From Pectinophora gossypiella (taxonomy: Eukaryota; Arthropoda; Insecta; Lepidoptera; Gelechiidae): 64,000 bases of DNA. Below are positions 31,246 through 44,900 of this stretch, piece by piece (positions within the stretch are counted from its first letter, which is position 1; each line of letters starts with the position of its first letter). Location of the stretch: assembly GCF_024362695.1 (NCBI RefSeq), contig NC_065407.1, positions 8,432,001-8,496,000 of the forward strand, written 5' to 3'. The translations under genes were made by a program, and so were the position numbers. The notes under the pieces were generated by a model. The model had not been told where the DNA came from. It did not search any database and was given only the letters and a program-made list of their open reading frames with translations.

Positions 31246-34200
31246 CCGCGAAAACCTTCACCTCCCGATACGACACGACCTGCACCTTCTCTTTTATTTG
31301 TTTCATAAATGTACGAAACTAAAAAGAGATAAATAAGATGATGTAAGATATTTTACAGTGTGTAATGGAACTTCACTAATGGGCTTCAGATTTATATTAA
31401 CGCTAATATTAGCTCTTGCTACCTACAATTAATGACTGTAATATGGTCTAAGAAAATTCATCTTTATTTTAAAAGACCTATCCAATTTTTTCGTATATAC
31501 CGCCATTTTGAGTTTTACGGCCGCTCTTTTGAATTTATGAAAATAAACTTAGCCTATAACAAGACGAATCAATAGACACCATTTATAACTATTCATTCAG
31601 GCATTGGGATGTTTGAGGGAACGAAAAATCCACAAACATAGATACTAGTGTAACACATAACACAGATATATTATGTCGGGTAAAAAGGTAATTGGCCTTC
31701 ACAGATGAATATATATTTTAAATAGTATAGATTATATATCTCACTGGCGGAAAATACTGGAGTAAGTATATTCCAATTTCAAACACAAATTAGATGCATA
31801 GCACCATGTTTCCTTACTCCACTCCCCAACTAAATTCCCCAAAATAATTCTAAGTCTGCGAACAGTTTCTGAACGGGCATCTAATTTAGTGCCTTTGCGA
31901 TCAGAAGCGCACGCTTTGACTGTGTGTTAAATTTGCAACAATCCGAAATCGGAAAACTATCGAAGTTGCTCTAAATGAACGGCAAGTTTGGGCAGAAGGA
32001 GTGGGGGAAGACTCCTCTGGTTCGGAGTTGGTTCAAACTTTTTGCTCCGTGCTGCAAGATTCGATCAATCATCTGATAGTTTTTTTGTTTTTTTTATTGA
32101 TAAATTAATTACCACAAATTAAAATGAAAAATTTAAATAAAAAATGCATTCCATATTTCATAGGTTAAAACTGAACATATCATTATCTATGTTTATATCC
32201 CATGTTTAAGGGGGCGAGCTTATTTCCATTAACCGAGCACAAATCCTAGAAAATATGTGATATCAACTATCCAAATTCAGTGGTTTAGAGCTTGAGACGG
32301 GATTCGAATCCAAGCTTGACACTACTATGTACTTACTTCTCTGAACAGGGCTATTACGGATTAAGGTAAAAAAAAACAACAACAAAAATAGATCTAAAAC
32401 ATTTTTCTTTCGTTATTGTAAAATGCCAATTCCTGTCAGGTGTGGTTGAAATGGGTATTCTCACGAATTGTGGCTCTACCTACCCGATAGAGAAGCCTTT
32501 CTTCTTTTTAGGGTCAATAGCACGGTCGCGTAATGTCCTTGTATGTATAACTATCTTATTTAAAGAAAATATGGTAAATGTTAAGGCCATCAACTTTAAT
32601 CTTCCTTTAAGTGATCTCAAGTGAAGTTCACCAGATATGGCAAATGCGCGTACAAAGCTTATTCTGCACACGTATATCGTTTGAAGTGCAGATTATTTGA
32701 ATTTATTACGAAGCATAAAATAAATTAGATTTCTTTTTGCTTGTATAGGTGTAGCTGCGTCTGGTTAGTTTGGGAACGAAGATATTCCTGGGGTAGCCAT
32801 GTGTTATCCGGGTCGTTTGTTAAGCTCTCGAATTATGTGGCGCCCCTGGGACCGCTACGGTGAGCAACACAAAACAAGTTTCACTTTTTGCTCTGGAAAT
32901 TTACTTTTTACCTGACTGGATACCTGATGGAATTAGTTTGGGTAAACAAGGGAAAAATCTTTATGTTAATACACATTGTAGTAGCCATTATACAGGTATT
33001 TTTTAAATAAACCTAGATAGCAATCATCAGCAGTAAACTTCAATTATCCGTCTTCATAATTTTTATTTGGAATTATTATTTTCCATTACTCATTACTCTT
33101 TATAAAACTATATTTAAACTATATAAACAGAAACTAAGTCAAAATATCTCATAGAATAACTGACAGAGTGAAATAAGAACGTCACAGTCACCGCAGCAAG
33201 ATAAAACACAGGCGTGTACCAAGACATCTGGTTTCAGGTATAAAGTTTTCCTGTCAGCAACACAAATAGCTCAATTAAACTGTAGCATCCAACAACAAAT
33301 GTCCCAACCATCAGTCCAGGTAACCGATTCCATCACCCGACTCAAATTGGTTGAGTATTACACTTTTTTCGATAGTTTAAAAGATTGGATTCCATCAATC
33401 TGCTTTGTATTGCATCGCTGCATGCGTTGATATAGCATGGAAACCGGATTCCTTTTTGCAAGAATTTTATGAAGTTATAATGGTCTTTATTTATCACTGT
33501 TATTCTTTATTGAAATGTGAATAAGGGTTAATGTTTCAGTCTTCTATTACACGTAACTGTATTTATTCATAACAGCAGACAGAGATATGACGCTACCTGG
33601 TAGCATAAATCAATATTTAAGTAATATAATAGATTAAATAGGTTTATCTGAAAGGAACTTGTTTTTATTAATCAAAAGCCAATAAGCTCTCGATTCTATT
33701 TGCGGAACAAGCATGCCTCTCTAGAAAGTTCTTGCGAGGCTATGCGGCCGCTTGCCTAATTGGCTAGAGTTTTCGCTTAATATTTACAAGTTTTCAGTAA
33801 ATGCACTTGAAATGCATTCGAGAGTTTCCCGTAATACACGAGCTTTATAGGCAAATTCTCTCGGAAAGTTTAAATAGGATGCTGTTTTGGAAGGAATATG
33901 CTCCGTTTAGTATTTGTATGAAGACTTAACTGAGCTCGCGGTTTTTGTTAAACTTCGTCACTCGTTTAGTATGATTCCAGCAAGTCTGTGTACTTGCTGA
34001 TTGCATGTCAATGTTTCACGAGTTTAAACATTCAATTTGGAAGTATTCTCGGGATTAAACATTTTCCTACGCTATTTTGTCTAATTGTAAGATAAAACAA
34101 ACAAAGTATGATTTGGTTGAACGTTCCTTGCGAAGATAACAGCGGAAGCCATGAATATGAAAGCCAATATAGTGTATTATTATATACTACGTGAGAAATT

Positions 34201-35899
34201 TAATTCGAATTAGACACAGTAGTATGCATGTGTGATAACCAAGACATCAAAGGATAAATGAACAGGAATATTTGAATAAAGTCGCTGGTAAGACGCGAGA
34301 ACGCGACGTAATTTTCGAGAGTGTAAATCCGTAATATCAAAGTGTTCCCAGCGTTTTATGTAAATAATTTAATTTCACGGCCCCGTCTAGCGCAATGTGT
34401 CTAACACTGATTTAATAAATAATGTTTAGTCGCATAATAAAATTGCGATTAAAATGATTTTATGATAGCAAGACTATATTGTTATGAATTCATAGAGGCG
34501 GACCGGAATATTCCTACGAGGAAAACTTTGGAAACGTTCACGGGTATTCATAGAATTTTCAGTAGGAACAATAAAAAAACAGTTCACCCTTGAAGGGTCC
34601 TCGGAATGGAGGGTTACATTCGAAAAACAATATCGTCTTCGATGTCTCAGTCTATCAAGTCGGAGTCAATGGTAAGCTTTGCAAAAGTGTCACGTAATAT
34701 GTAAATCGTTCAGGTCGAGATGTGTCTCGACTGTCAAAAGCATCCGCCGGCATCGAATACATCTTGGGCCGATTTTTTCTCAATGATGACTTCACTTTCG
34801 GAGAGGGGTAAAACTTTTGTAACAAATGGATTCTTACGTCTTTTGGCTTTTGTACAATATTGTGGTAACTTTGTACGGAACTTTGTTGGAGATATGGAAA
34901 TGATACGTTTCGGATAAGTCTTGTGCAGGTAGTATTTTAAAAACAGACGATAGAATGTTGTATAATTGTCGTTTCGAAAAACATCGTGGATCTTAAAATT
35001 TGTTGATGTAGGGGTGGGGGAGTACTTTTATCTGAAGTGACGCTTAATGGTGCAACAATTTCGCGCGGATCCGCGACGAGGTGCTTTGTTTAAATATGCA
35101 ACATGTCACCACGGTGTGACGGTGACGTACTCAAAATATTACAACGCGCACCCGTTAGCATAATAAAGGGAGACACATATCGCCTGACATGATATCAGAA
35201 CTAAGCTCCCTCAATATAAGTTCAACCTACAAGTTTGCGTTTTGTATCTATGATCAACACTGAATTAGCTGGATCGAGTGCGTTTCTTAATATAATCATT
35301 ACTTATATTATATTGTTAAATACTACCAATTAACAGAACTTGGTTGCACTATCCTCTTAAAACAATTTCATTAAAAAATAAAGAGACGTTCGAAAGGGTC
35401 GACCTTAAAGTTTCTATCTTGACGACTGACCAATTAGCGAGGTCACCTGACCGTGTCAGGACGCAAGTATTCTTAAAACGAGGGTCGCTACAGGCGGCGC
35501 ATTAAACTGCACTAACGAGGTGCAGGGAAATCAAATGTCGCACTCGTTATTTGTTTTCTAGCTTCGCAGCACGTCCTCAATACTGTTTTGCTCTTGTCTC
35601 GTACTGAAAGAAAATTAAAAGTAAATTGTATACCTAGGGAAGCGCCTACGCTGAATGTAAATGCCATTGGACTCCTACGTAACATTGCTTGAGGATCAAT
35701 GAACGCGTAAGTAGTTGTACTTAGACTACACCTATTTACGTTCAAAGCGCCCATGTGGAAAATAAGGAAATTAATTTATAAGTCAACTTTCATGTATTTA
35801 GAGTACTTAAAGGTGACTATGACGTAGGAAATTTTCTTTTTGACAATAATTATATAATTTAATAGAACATTCCCAACAAACCAACTAAAGTACAAAAAA
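31246..35899. other. No gene recognised
   Basis: Long AT-rich stretch. The only repeat seen is a diverged relative of the 27.4-27.9 kb palindromes at 32205-32350 (GGGGGCGAGC..., GGGATTCGAATCC...). Short frames such as 34720-34917 show no signal peptide or family motif. It could be intron or intergenic DNA. Confidence 0.4.
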
Positions 35900-35922
35900 A
35901 CACACACACACACACACACACA

Positions 35923-35975
<53 letters not shown>

Positions 35976-36018
35976 ACACACACACACACTCACACTCAAA
36001 CACTCACACACACACGCA
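35900..36018. repeat. CA/GT microsatellite
   Basis: About 119 bases of (CA)n with a few interruptions (CAGACA, CACTCA, CACGCA). The minus-strand Val-Cys open frame across it is a by-product. Confidence 0.97.
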
Positions 36019-37124
36019 CTATACTGTGCAATTTACATGACACACTGATTTATTTTTTATTTATTTATTTACATTTCACGACTTTACAGTGCAGAGGCGC
36101 CAATGCGCCGTCAATCAATTGCGCTGATCAATCTCACTCATTAGAATAGTTTTTCGTCTTATCCAATGTTACAATATGTTACCTAGTGTTATACTCGGCA
36201 CACCCAGTAGTCTATTCCTGTTATGTCCTAGTAATATGTGCTAATCCCAAGATTTATACATCGTAGGGCTGGGTGTGCTGATATATATTATATCTGCATG
36301 CTGTAGTACTTGTCTTCTTTTTAAACCTACCACACTGCTTTATTTACATACAATTTATTTGTAATAATGGAAGAGCGGGGCCTCCAAACACAGGCTATGT
36401 CGCTTAAATGGAGACCCCAATCCACCAGTAGTTAAGGCTTTATTGTAAAAGAAAATAAACATTTTTCATTTAATTTTTCATTTCAAAGTGGGTCAACACA
36501 TTACAGTAGATTGAAATCAAGGGTAAAATTTATTTTTATTTTTTAAACTATTCCATTAAGTACTTGTAGGTATTTCTATTCCATTAGCTTGTTTATTATT
36601 AATGTGTACAAACACATTAAGTTAAAACTTCACTCATTTATCATCACAATTTTGACAAATAAATAAAAGATACAACCCACTGTCCATTTGCATTCCATTT
36701 GTGTTTTATTACATTTGCATTTATACTATTGTATTTTATTTTTTCCTTTTTAATTTGTAGACCAAAGTTAAGATTTTATTATTTGTTGTCTATGTTTTAT
36801 TATTTCATTATGCTTGGTCACAAAATATCATGTAAGTATCTAATATAAATAAGAGTCCTTTAAAAATTACAAAAAGCGAAGAGTAAACACAAAGTCTAAG
36901 AATTTAGTTTTTGTTTTATATTATTTCATTTCATTTTAAAGAGAATAGAACATTTTCGTATTATCTATTTTACTTCTACTCATTTGTTCATGCAATATCG
37001 ATTTCAGTGCCACCTGTTTCCAATAGTGTATGTTTTCTAAATAGTCGAGTTTCATTCAAACTTGTTTAACTTAATAAGTTTCTTTCTCCTATTCGTATAG
37101 TGTTATGTTTCTGATAGAAGTGTC
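36019..37124. other. No gene recognised
   Basis: AT-rich. A small inverted repeat, GGCACACCCAG (near 36197) and CTGGGTGTGC (near 36269), is the only structure noted. Confidence 0.4.
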
Positions 37125-37530
37125 TTCAATATGTGCAAAAATCATATAATGCTCTCCGCGTGCAATACAACAACGCATTCAGGGTGCTGTTGGGGTTGCC
37201 TCGTTTTTGTAGCGCGTCAGGGATGTTCGCTGAAGCGCGCGTTGATTGCTTCTACGCCACAATGCGCAAAAGATGCGCGTCCCTGGTGCGCAGGATACGG
37301 GCTAGTTCCAGCAGCGTCCTGGCGATGTTGGCTAGCAGGTTGGACTGTGTGTACATGTCTCGCTGCTGTGCTATTGCTGGGGGTGTGGCAAGGCGGTGAG
37401 TCGCGGCTCAACTCTCCCGTATTTAATTATATTTCCTTATTCTACTAACCTAGTATATAAGTTTTGTTATTAACACATTATGAGTCATAGTAACTTGAAT
37501 AAAGAATTTAAATAATAATAATAATAATAT
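37125..37530 (+). mobile_element. 5'-truncated LINE, ORF2 C-terminus and 3' tail
   Basis: Frame 37133-37399 encodes ALRVQYNNAFRVLLGLPRFC, then SASGMFAEARVDCFYATMRK, matching the C-terminal region of a common lepidopteran non-LTR retrotransposon ORF2 (YNNAFR..LGLPRFCSASGMFAEA). A 3' UTR follows, with AATAAAG near 37498 and an (AAT)n tail ending near 37530, typical of target-primed insertion. Confidence 0.8.
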
Positions 37531-38344
37531 GTAAACCATAAACATTATAGTCTTTTAACTTTTCACTACTGGCCATAGTCATCTTCTCATTAACATGGGT
37601 ACCTTTGTATGAAATTAAATGTAATTTAGTTTCTATGAGTGTAGTTTGCAAATAAGTACGTTAAAAATTACAGTCTTTGAGAGCGCAGGTTTAGTAATGT
37701 TTTCCAGTATCAGTTACTTATGATCTAAACATAAAAAGCCAAAACAAATCTGGAGGTACAAGACTCACCGAGGAATTGGAGTTCTACCAATACGCCATCA
37801 TTGGTTTTAAGTGTCTTTATATGCAATTTGTTTTTTATTGTTGAAAAATAATCAATTTCTATATAGCAACTCATATTATAATCAGTGCATATTCTTTTCT
37901 AGAAATTTTTCAATGACAAAGAATTAATTAAGACATATTCAGCCATCGCCTCCTAGTCTCAAGTCTGTGAGGAGCTGAGTTAAAGCAATTCCATTTGGCT
38001 GCAGGGCTGCTCCTCTGCGGACTTAATTCTTAACTTTGAATTGGAAAATAAATCTGCCATTTTGCTTTAGTTTCGTTATTATTGCACTTGGTTCTGTATT
38101 GATGTTTCCTGACTTGTGGAGCCGCTTTTATTCATGTCTGGCTGTGTCTGTTACAGTATTCAGTTTCCAAATTACAATATGAGTTTTATTAAGTCTTTTA
38201 GATATGATTTCATATTTTGTTCTTAATTATAAAGGTGTGGTTTATTTCGTTTTCATGTCTGATATTTTTTTCATTAAGTACAGGACTTACTAATAATAAT
38301 GTGTAATATGTAAGGTATTGTGACTAAAATTGTAGCCGTTGGTT
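37531..38344. other. No gene recognised
   Basis: AT-rich sequence, no repeat or coding frame identified. Confidence 0.4.
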
Positions 38345-38860
38345 TTAGTGTCATACAAGACCATTAACCCGGCCCTAGGGTGGACAGAGTATTCCTCTCT
38401 GCCCCCACTGGGGCAATTCCTGTTCAGCGCGTTCTAGCCACTTGAGAGGTGGGCATCTCTTACTTCATTAAGCCGGAGTAAGATGGTGGCTGAGTCCGGA
38501 TACGGACCCAGACTTATGGGGTATAACGTAGAACCCTTGCCCGAGGATACGGGTGAAGACCTCAACGGTTGCAGAGGCGGAGATGGGAGCCATCGGTACG
38601 GCAATGCAGGATGGAAGAGGCGAGTTACAGGGACTATAACCTGGAAACTGACAGAGGGCATCAGTAACTGTCAGTACTATTCAGAGGCGGAGGACAGGAG
38701 TCCTAGTACGGCTTTGTAATATACTACTCTGGGTGCCACCCCACTCGCGTCAGACAGAGTACTGCAGGGCAGAAGGCAAGAGGGAATCCACAGCTCTATT
38801 TTGTCCTAAAAAGTAGCATGGAGGATGCTACACCGACAAGAGCGTGGCTTTTAAATTAGT
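38345..38860 (+). repeat. Repeat family X, longest copy
   Basis: GC-richer than its flanks, starting near CCATTAACCCGGCCC and ending CACCGACAAGAGCGTGGCTT with a GATGATGA tail. The frame at 38483-38719 lies inside it and resembles no known protein. Shares its 3' end with 30027-30310. Confidence 0.45.
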
Positions 38861-38940
38861 GATGATGAATTAAAATTGTATTGCAAAACGTACCTAGGTA
38901 GATATTTATGATAACTCCTTTACGGTGCACAAATAATATA

Positions 38941-39167
38941 CAGGGTGTTAGTGACATCGTAACGAAAACTTTGAGGGATGATTGAGACCATGATTCTGAG
39001 ATGATATCAAGTGGAATTCTCCGTCGCAAAAGTATGGAACAGAAAATAACTTAAAAAAAAAACGAAAATTTTCATGAATTTTCCGACTGAAAATTCCACT
39101 TGATATCAACTCAGAATCATGGTCTGAATCATCCCCCTCAGTATTCGTTACGGTGTCACTAACACCC
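38941..39167. mobile_element. MITE with CAGGGTGTTAGTGACATCGT ends, copy a
   Basis: About 227 bp and palindromic: the left arm CAGGGTGTTAGTGACATCGT ... and the right arm ...GTGTCACTAACACCC, with inner arms CTGAGATGATATCAAGTGGA / TCCACTTGATATCAACTCAG. Confidence 0.8.
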
Positions 39168-39200
39168 ATACCTACTTGTATGGCTACAGTATGTACTTGT

Positions 39201-39430
39201 GCGGGGTGTAAGTGACATCGTAACGAATACTGAGGGGGATGATTCAGCTGATTATTCTGAGTTAATATCAAGTGGATTTTTTCATCGTAAAAGTATAGAA
39301 TTGAAAATAATTTAAAAAAACTAAAAAAAAATCATGAATTTTGCGACGGAAAATTCCACTTGATATCAACTCAGAATCATGGTCTGAATCATCCCTCTCA
39401 GTATTCGTTACGATGTCACTAACACCCTGT
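39201..39430. mobile_element. MITE with CAGGGTGTTAGTGACATCGT ends, copy b
   Basis: Begins GGGGTGTAAGTGACATCGTA and ends ACGATGTCACTAACACCCTG. Only 33 bases separate it from copy a. A third copy is at 17365-17575. Confidence 0.8.
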
Positions 39431-40109
39431 ATATTAAAAAAAAACGATTACGAGATGAAACGAACATTGACAAACATAAACACTTACCCACTTCTCTGCC
39501 TATCGCCATTGCTACGCACAATGAAAATTCCTAATAAATATTTAGCACAGCAAATAGCCCTTGCTGGCATAAAAATTACAAGGTTTACCGATGGAACGAA
39601 CGAGCAGGATTAAGGTGAGCGTCCACAGGCGAGATTACGTCCCGCCATGGTTAACCGTGAGTTATGATCGCTTGCGCTCCGTCTTGCGGCGTCTATGAGA
39701 AAATACTGCGCCGCGACGCCGGCCGGGTGCTAACTCGCGGATATTAGAAGACCAGGGCTCCAGACGTGTTAACACGTCACATTCTATACGGTTTACCCTC
39801 GGCTATTTAGTTGGGATTGTGTACGTTGTTACGTATACGGGCAGCTTTAGCTATGCAGTTCGCCTACCGAGTATTGGCGTGTTCCAATCAGAAGTGTGGT
39901 TATTTATAATATGTCAACACACAGTGAGTCGGTAAGAAAAGTTATTTTGCTTTTTTTATTAAATTATATTAAAAATATATTGGCGTAATTACTAATAGTC
40001 GCCGGATTGGGTAGCCACATTTGAAGGAATATTTCGCTACCACATGTAAGAAGCATACAATACCAAAAGCCTGATCAAAATAGAGTCAATATTATTAAGT
40101 AAGTACCTC

Positions 40110-40443
40110 ATCATCTTCCTAGCATTATCCCGTTTTTCACAGAGTCCGCTTACCTAACCTGAAGACTTGACAGATCCGGTTTTTTTACAGAAGCGACTGC
40201 CTGTCTGATCTTCCAACCCGCGAAGGGAAAACTAGCCCAATACAGGTTAGGTCACATACCTCCGAAAATGCATTTCTTGGGAATGTGGGTTTCCTCACGA
40301 TGTTTTTTTTCACCGCTGAGCACGTGACAATCATTTATGATCCAAACATGAATTCGAAAACAAATTTGACAATCATTGGTTTAGGCCTGAGCTGGATTCG
40401 AATCTGCGACCTCAAAGTGAGAGGCAAGCGTTCTACCACGGCT
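40110..40443 (-). repeat. tRNA-derived SINE, family A
   Basis: Minus-strand copy: the head (GGTAGAACGCTTGCCTCTCA, then GGTCGCAGATTCGAATCC) lies near 40443, and the CTTCAGGTTAGGTAAGCGGA block near 40150. Confidence 0.75.
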
Positions 40444-41328
40444 TTATATATTATTAAGTACCTATTTATATTTATTTCGCGAATAATATTTTTGCCAAAG
40501 TGAAGGAAAAAATGATAATACCAGGAAGCTTTGAAGCTCCAATGAATGTTAAGATTCGGCGATTGAGTGAGAAAACAATAGACTTTTGTAGGCGTTCGTT
40601 TATTGTTATTATTATAAAGAACAAAAGATGTCACTTTGTAAAAATATTTTAAGTAAAAAGTAGCTATTCAAAATGAGTTTAAAAGAATTTTAATAATACG
40701 CTTCGTGTATTCAAATTAATAACTGCACAGAATTGACTTATACCAAAAACATGCCCAGTATTTGAATTTCAGTACATTACAATTTGTGTTTTTTTATGTT
40801 CATTTACCATTTACTGAATGATGTCACGGTTATTGACAATTGATAATAAACTACTTTACAGTAATTATACAGTTATTGTTTCTAATTAATGTGTACCTTA
40901 AAAGGGACGGTAAGGTACACATTTTCATTAGGATAAAGAAGTAAAACAGCCTACCCTTATACAGGCTCCGTTTCTCAATCAATCGCTTTGACAAGAAGTT
41001 TTTTAAACTTGGGCTCAAGCGAAGTGAAGAGATTTACATGTTATTGAATTTTTATACCTTCGTTAAATGGATCCCTATTTTGGGCATCGTATCGATTGGG
41101 TAGGTACTTTACTATCTGGTTGCATCTTTTTCTATGGACACTCAAGCTGGTACATTCAGTTGTTGTAAAAGTAGAGGAGACGTTAGAAGGATTTCATTAG
41201 GAGCGTAATGAAAGATGACTGTATCCAATTATTAATAAATAAAAGATTACAAAATAATAAAGTATAAAAAATCTTACTTATCACCCCGTTGCTTCGCGCC
41301 ATGTAACAACAAAGCTACACAGTGAGGG
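40444..41328. other. No gene recognised
   Basis: AT-rich sequence. It ends with the palindrome TTGTCAGATCTGACAA (41329-41344) just before a LINE insertion site. Confidence 0.4.
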
Positions 41329-41360
41329 TTGTCAGATCTGACAACAGGCCTTATCGATAG

Positions 41361-41931
41361 ACCTCGCGCTGCCTTGTCCGCCGTGATAGGCCCGGATCTC
41401 TCACTGCCGGCCATGATCGTGGCCATGGTCGGCAGTGAAGCGGCCTGGAGAGCGGTCGCCACCTTCTCAGGCGCAGTGATGACTGAGAAGGAAGCAGCGG
41501 AGAGAGAGCGGGAGAACTCCGCGGACTCTCTTCCGATGCGCCGCAGGCGACCTGGAAGGCGGCGACAGGCGCACCTGGTCAACATAGACCGAGCGCCGCC
41601 TTGACGGGGACCTGTGGGCGGCAGTCGGGGGACCGTCGTCCACAACATAGGTCCCGTGCTGTAGGGCTCCCCAGTGTTCCGGGGTAGCCCTCGGCGGAGG
41701 GGGAGGCGCTTGACGCGCTCCCATGGGCGTTGGGCCCTAATGGGCATCCGCCGGCGGGGACGCGGTTGTGTGCAATTGCGTTCCCGTGTCCTCGCCACAT
41801 GGCGGCAAGGAGGAATACCGTTGGTTTTTAGTGGGTATACCGGGTGGCGACACCCGGGGAGTCCCACATAACCACGTCGTCCCCCCGGGCGGCGTGGTAT
41901 GCGTAACGCATTTTCCAACGTTAAAAAAAAA
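41361..41931 (+). mobile_element. 5'-truncated R1-type LINE with a 14-bp target duplication
   Basis: Open from the 5' end to a stop near 41604, encoding ALSAVIGPDLSLPAMIVAMV, then EKEAAERERENSADSLPMRR and RRPGRRRQAH. This matches the C-terminal end of R1-clade lepidopteran LINE ORF2 proteins. A GC-rich 3' UTR follows (CCGGGTGGCGACACCCGGGG), then A9. GGCCTTATCGATAG occurs just before the element (41347-41360) and just after its A-run (41932-41945). That is a target-site duplication, so both ends are known. Confidence 0.8.
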
Positions 41932-41945
41932 GGCCTTATCGATAG

Positions 41946-44900
41946 AAGCAGAACATAGACACAAAATTCTTCTGTGATACAATTTTGTCCACAACTTTCT
42001 ATGTAAAGTCGTCAAACTCCAAAAAACTCTCCGTCGAATACGTCGCTGGCGTCGGGGTTTAATCCACGCAACTAACTGCACATTCAATTTAGATTCGTGC
42101 ATAATGCATGTCGGGAGCGGCCCAGTCCTCGGAGCATTTGCTGTATCTAATTACGTATTATGCTTTGCCATGTAGACAGGCAGGGCACGATGAATATTAG
42201 ATCACGCTGGCCGGCATTGCCCCGATATTGCAACCGATACGCTATCCCTACCTAATTGCTTTCCTCGTCGACAATCGCCTTAAACGATCGTTACCGGGAT
42301 GTTCTTGTCGATATTCGACGCTGGTCGTCATTTGTAGCTGTTCGTGGTACATAGCCTCATCGTGAGTGGCAATGCAAATTGGACGCATACATTGTATTGA
42401 TGCAGGTCAAAAGGTCAAAGTATATAGAAATATGGCTAATTGCTTTTCTAGTCTGTGGTCATGCTGCTCACATCAGGAGATAAAGTAAAAAAAAAATCTA
42501 GGGCTATTACATTTTATTTATCAAACGACTCAATCAAAAAGAAGGAGCTTGTCAATTTGACCCGTATGTATGTAGTAATATTGTTGGAATTAAACAATAT
42601 TCGTATAATGAAGTCTAAGTGGGCTTTCTAAACACATGTGCCAATAATATACGTATGTCTGCCCACGCATTTTTCAGAAACTACAAAACGCATTGCTGTA
42701 ATTCTTCTGTAATTGTAATTGTATTGGGTTTAGTATGAATGATACTCAATTTTTTTTTCAACAAAACATTATTGCTTACTTTTTAATCCACAGATTATTA
42801 AAATAGTTTGATTTTTTAAATTACTTTTTTCATATATTTTTAAAAAAGCAAGGCGTTATCAATGCAATACGTTTTCATTATATACAAACTTATTTCCTGT
42901 AAAAGATTTGATAAGTAGTACTTATACTTCGATATTTTTTTGGTAACGGAAAATACTTTCCTATTTCGACCAGCCAATAGTAACGAAATGTAAAATCGGA
43001 GCTAAAAGCTGCAGAGTAACTTAACTTCGGCCAATCATAGCCTTTCCTCGGGCGTTGGAACTGTCGTATTTCCTCATAAGGGCGGGAGGCTGCCATCATA
43101 TTTCACGGTTAGTCCTCTCCCCAGCGTGTTGTAAAGATGCCCTTAACACTAGTCTTCATTTTCCAGTAGGACCACTGCATTTGTCCAACCTATAGATTTT
43201 TATAGGGTAAATAAACTTGCTTAACGTAGTTTGTTGAGGAGAAAAGTAAATGAAAATTTAATAGGATGGGATGTTGTGGTTTAACATGATTTTCCTTATA
43301 TGTCACGAAAGTTTATGTAAGTAAATATTGTGTTTAAGGGTGCACATTTACTAAGTAAATTATAGCAAAATTTTTTTTACTATAGGCGGCATTAAATAAT
43401 AGTGTTTTTCTTTTTGCAATCACAAGGTGATTCGTCATTTTTTCTTGAGAAGAAGCTGGAACATGCAATAACCACTTTAAAAAATCCTTGTAATGGAGCA
43501 TCCGAAATGGAGGTCGTTACATTGGCAGAGTACGGGCACCTAATAGCCTCCTCTATTCGCCGCTAGTTCGCCAGGTGCCGGCTCCCACGGTCCCTGCTAA
43601 AGGTTATTGGGCCTGCTTTCACGCTTTTTATTGCCTGAACGCAGTTTGAACTCAATTATTTTTATGGTCGAGCAAATTGCTATTTTGTTGCTTTATCACG
43701 ATTATCAAGACGAAATTAGTTCCGCGATTGATAGGATTCTTTATTTCGCTATTTCGGTTTATCGCTGCGGAGGTTCCAGTCGAATGGATTATTTGTTGGC
43801 GTCTTTAAAAGAAAATAAAGTTTCTAAAGCTTCGTTTATTGCTTTAAATTCTAATGACGTTACTCAATGAAAGTAGATTAGAGGACGTTAACTCACTTGT
43901 CAGTAAAGAATATTTTTGCGTATATCATAATAGCAGAACTTTCGCCTCAAAAGGTAATTTAATACACTCAAACAGTGGGCAAAGAAGATCACAGTGAGTG
44001 CTGTTTTACATAAAGAAACATTTCACGTGGATGAAAATAAAATCTCGACCTGGCTGGGTTCTACGCGCGTTTAGAAAGCTGCTTCCCTCGTGGACATGTA
44101 AAAGGGTACAGTTTTTAAAAATTGTTTGTACGAAGCTCTTTGATACTCGTATCAAGCTTTTGGTGTGACGGCGCAATCACACACAGGCTCGCAAACACTT
44201 TGTTCGGGTACAAACGACAGCTAATTTTAATGCCTAAAGCTAACCGTTTGCTGTTCATTTTGCCAAACAAAAGTGGTACTGTAATTACACTGGCGTAATA
44301 TGTTTTTTTTTTGACATGAAAAATGTTTGTTTCGGGCGTCATTATTTGTTTTGACATTCGTTACGATATTACACAGCAAAAAATTAGTTATTAAAGCTAA
44401 ATTGTTATTGTCGTTTTATTTTTTTACAGTTTCAATGGTAAAATTAATACAAACTGAAGATTCCCTTCAAAACAAACATAAGTATAAGAATTTTCCTGTA
44501 CATAATACCTACGAGTTGTTCTCTCTTGTAGGGATTAAGGGATTTTCGAGATTTACATCTTGAGTCGTACGTTTATAACAATATTTTTAGGCTGGGCAAA
44601 AGAGAATGGTTGTAATTTCGTTAGCAGTCACCTGGCAGTTCCCGCCAGCCGGTGCACTGATGGCGGCAATCAAAGAAAACACGCTAATTAACCCCGGGGC
44701 CCCCAAATATTTCTTACGACGCGACCCGGTTAACTTCGCCGTCTTACCTCGCAATTTGCCCTTATAATTCTTAGAAGATTAAAAAAAAGATGTTGTTGAA
44801 TAAAAATGCTACATTAACGTTGTTGGGACGATTCTTTCTTCTGGCATTTCATACGTTTTGGCAAGTAAACGGTTAACGGAGACTTTATTATTAAGTGCAT

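Noticed and set aside
35776..36003. Minus-strand Val-Cys repeat ORF
   Set aside because: It is the translation of the CA/GT microsatellite.
41274..41918. 214-codon minus-strand Arg/Pro-rich ORF
   Set aside because: Antisense shadow of the GC-rich R1-type LINE 3' end and UTR.
43607..43870. 87-codon ORF
   Set aside because: No ATG at the stated start, no recognised motif, composition like surrounding DNA.
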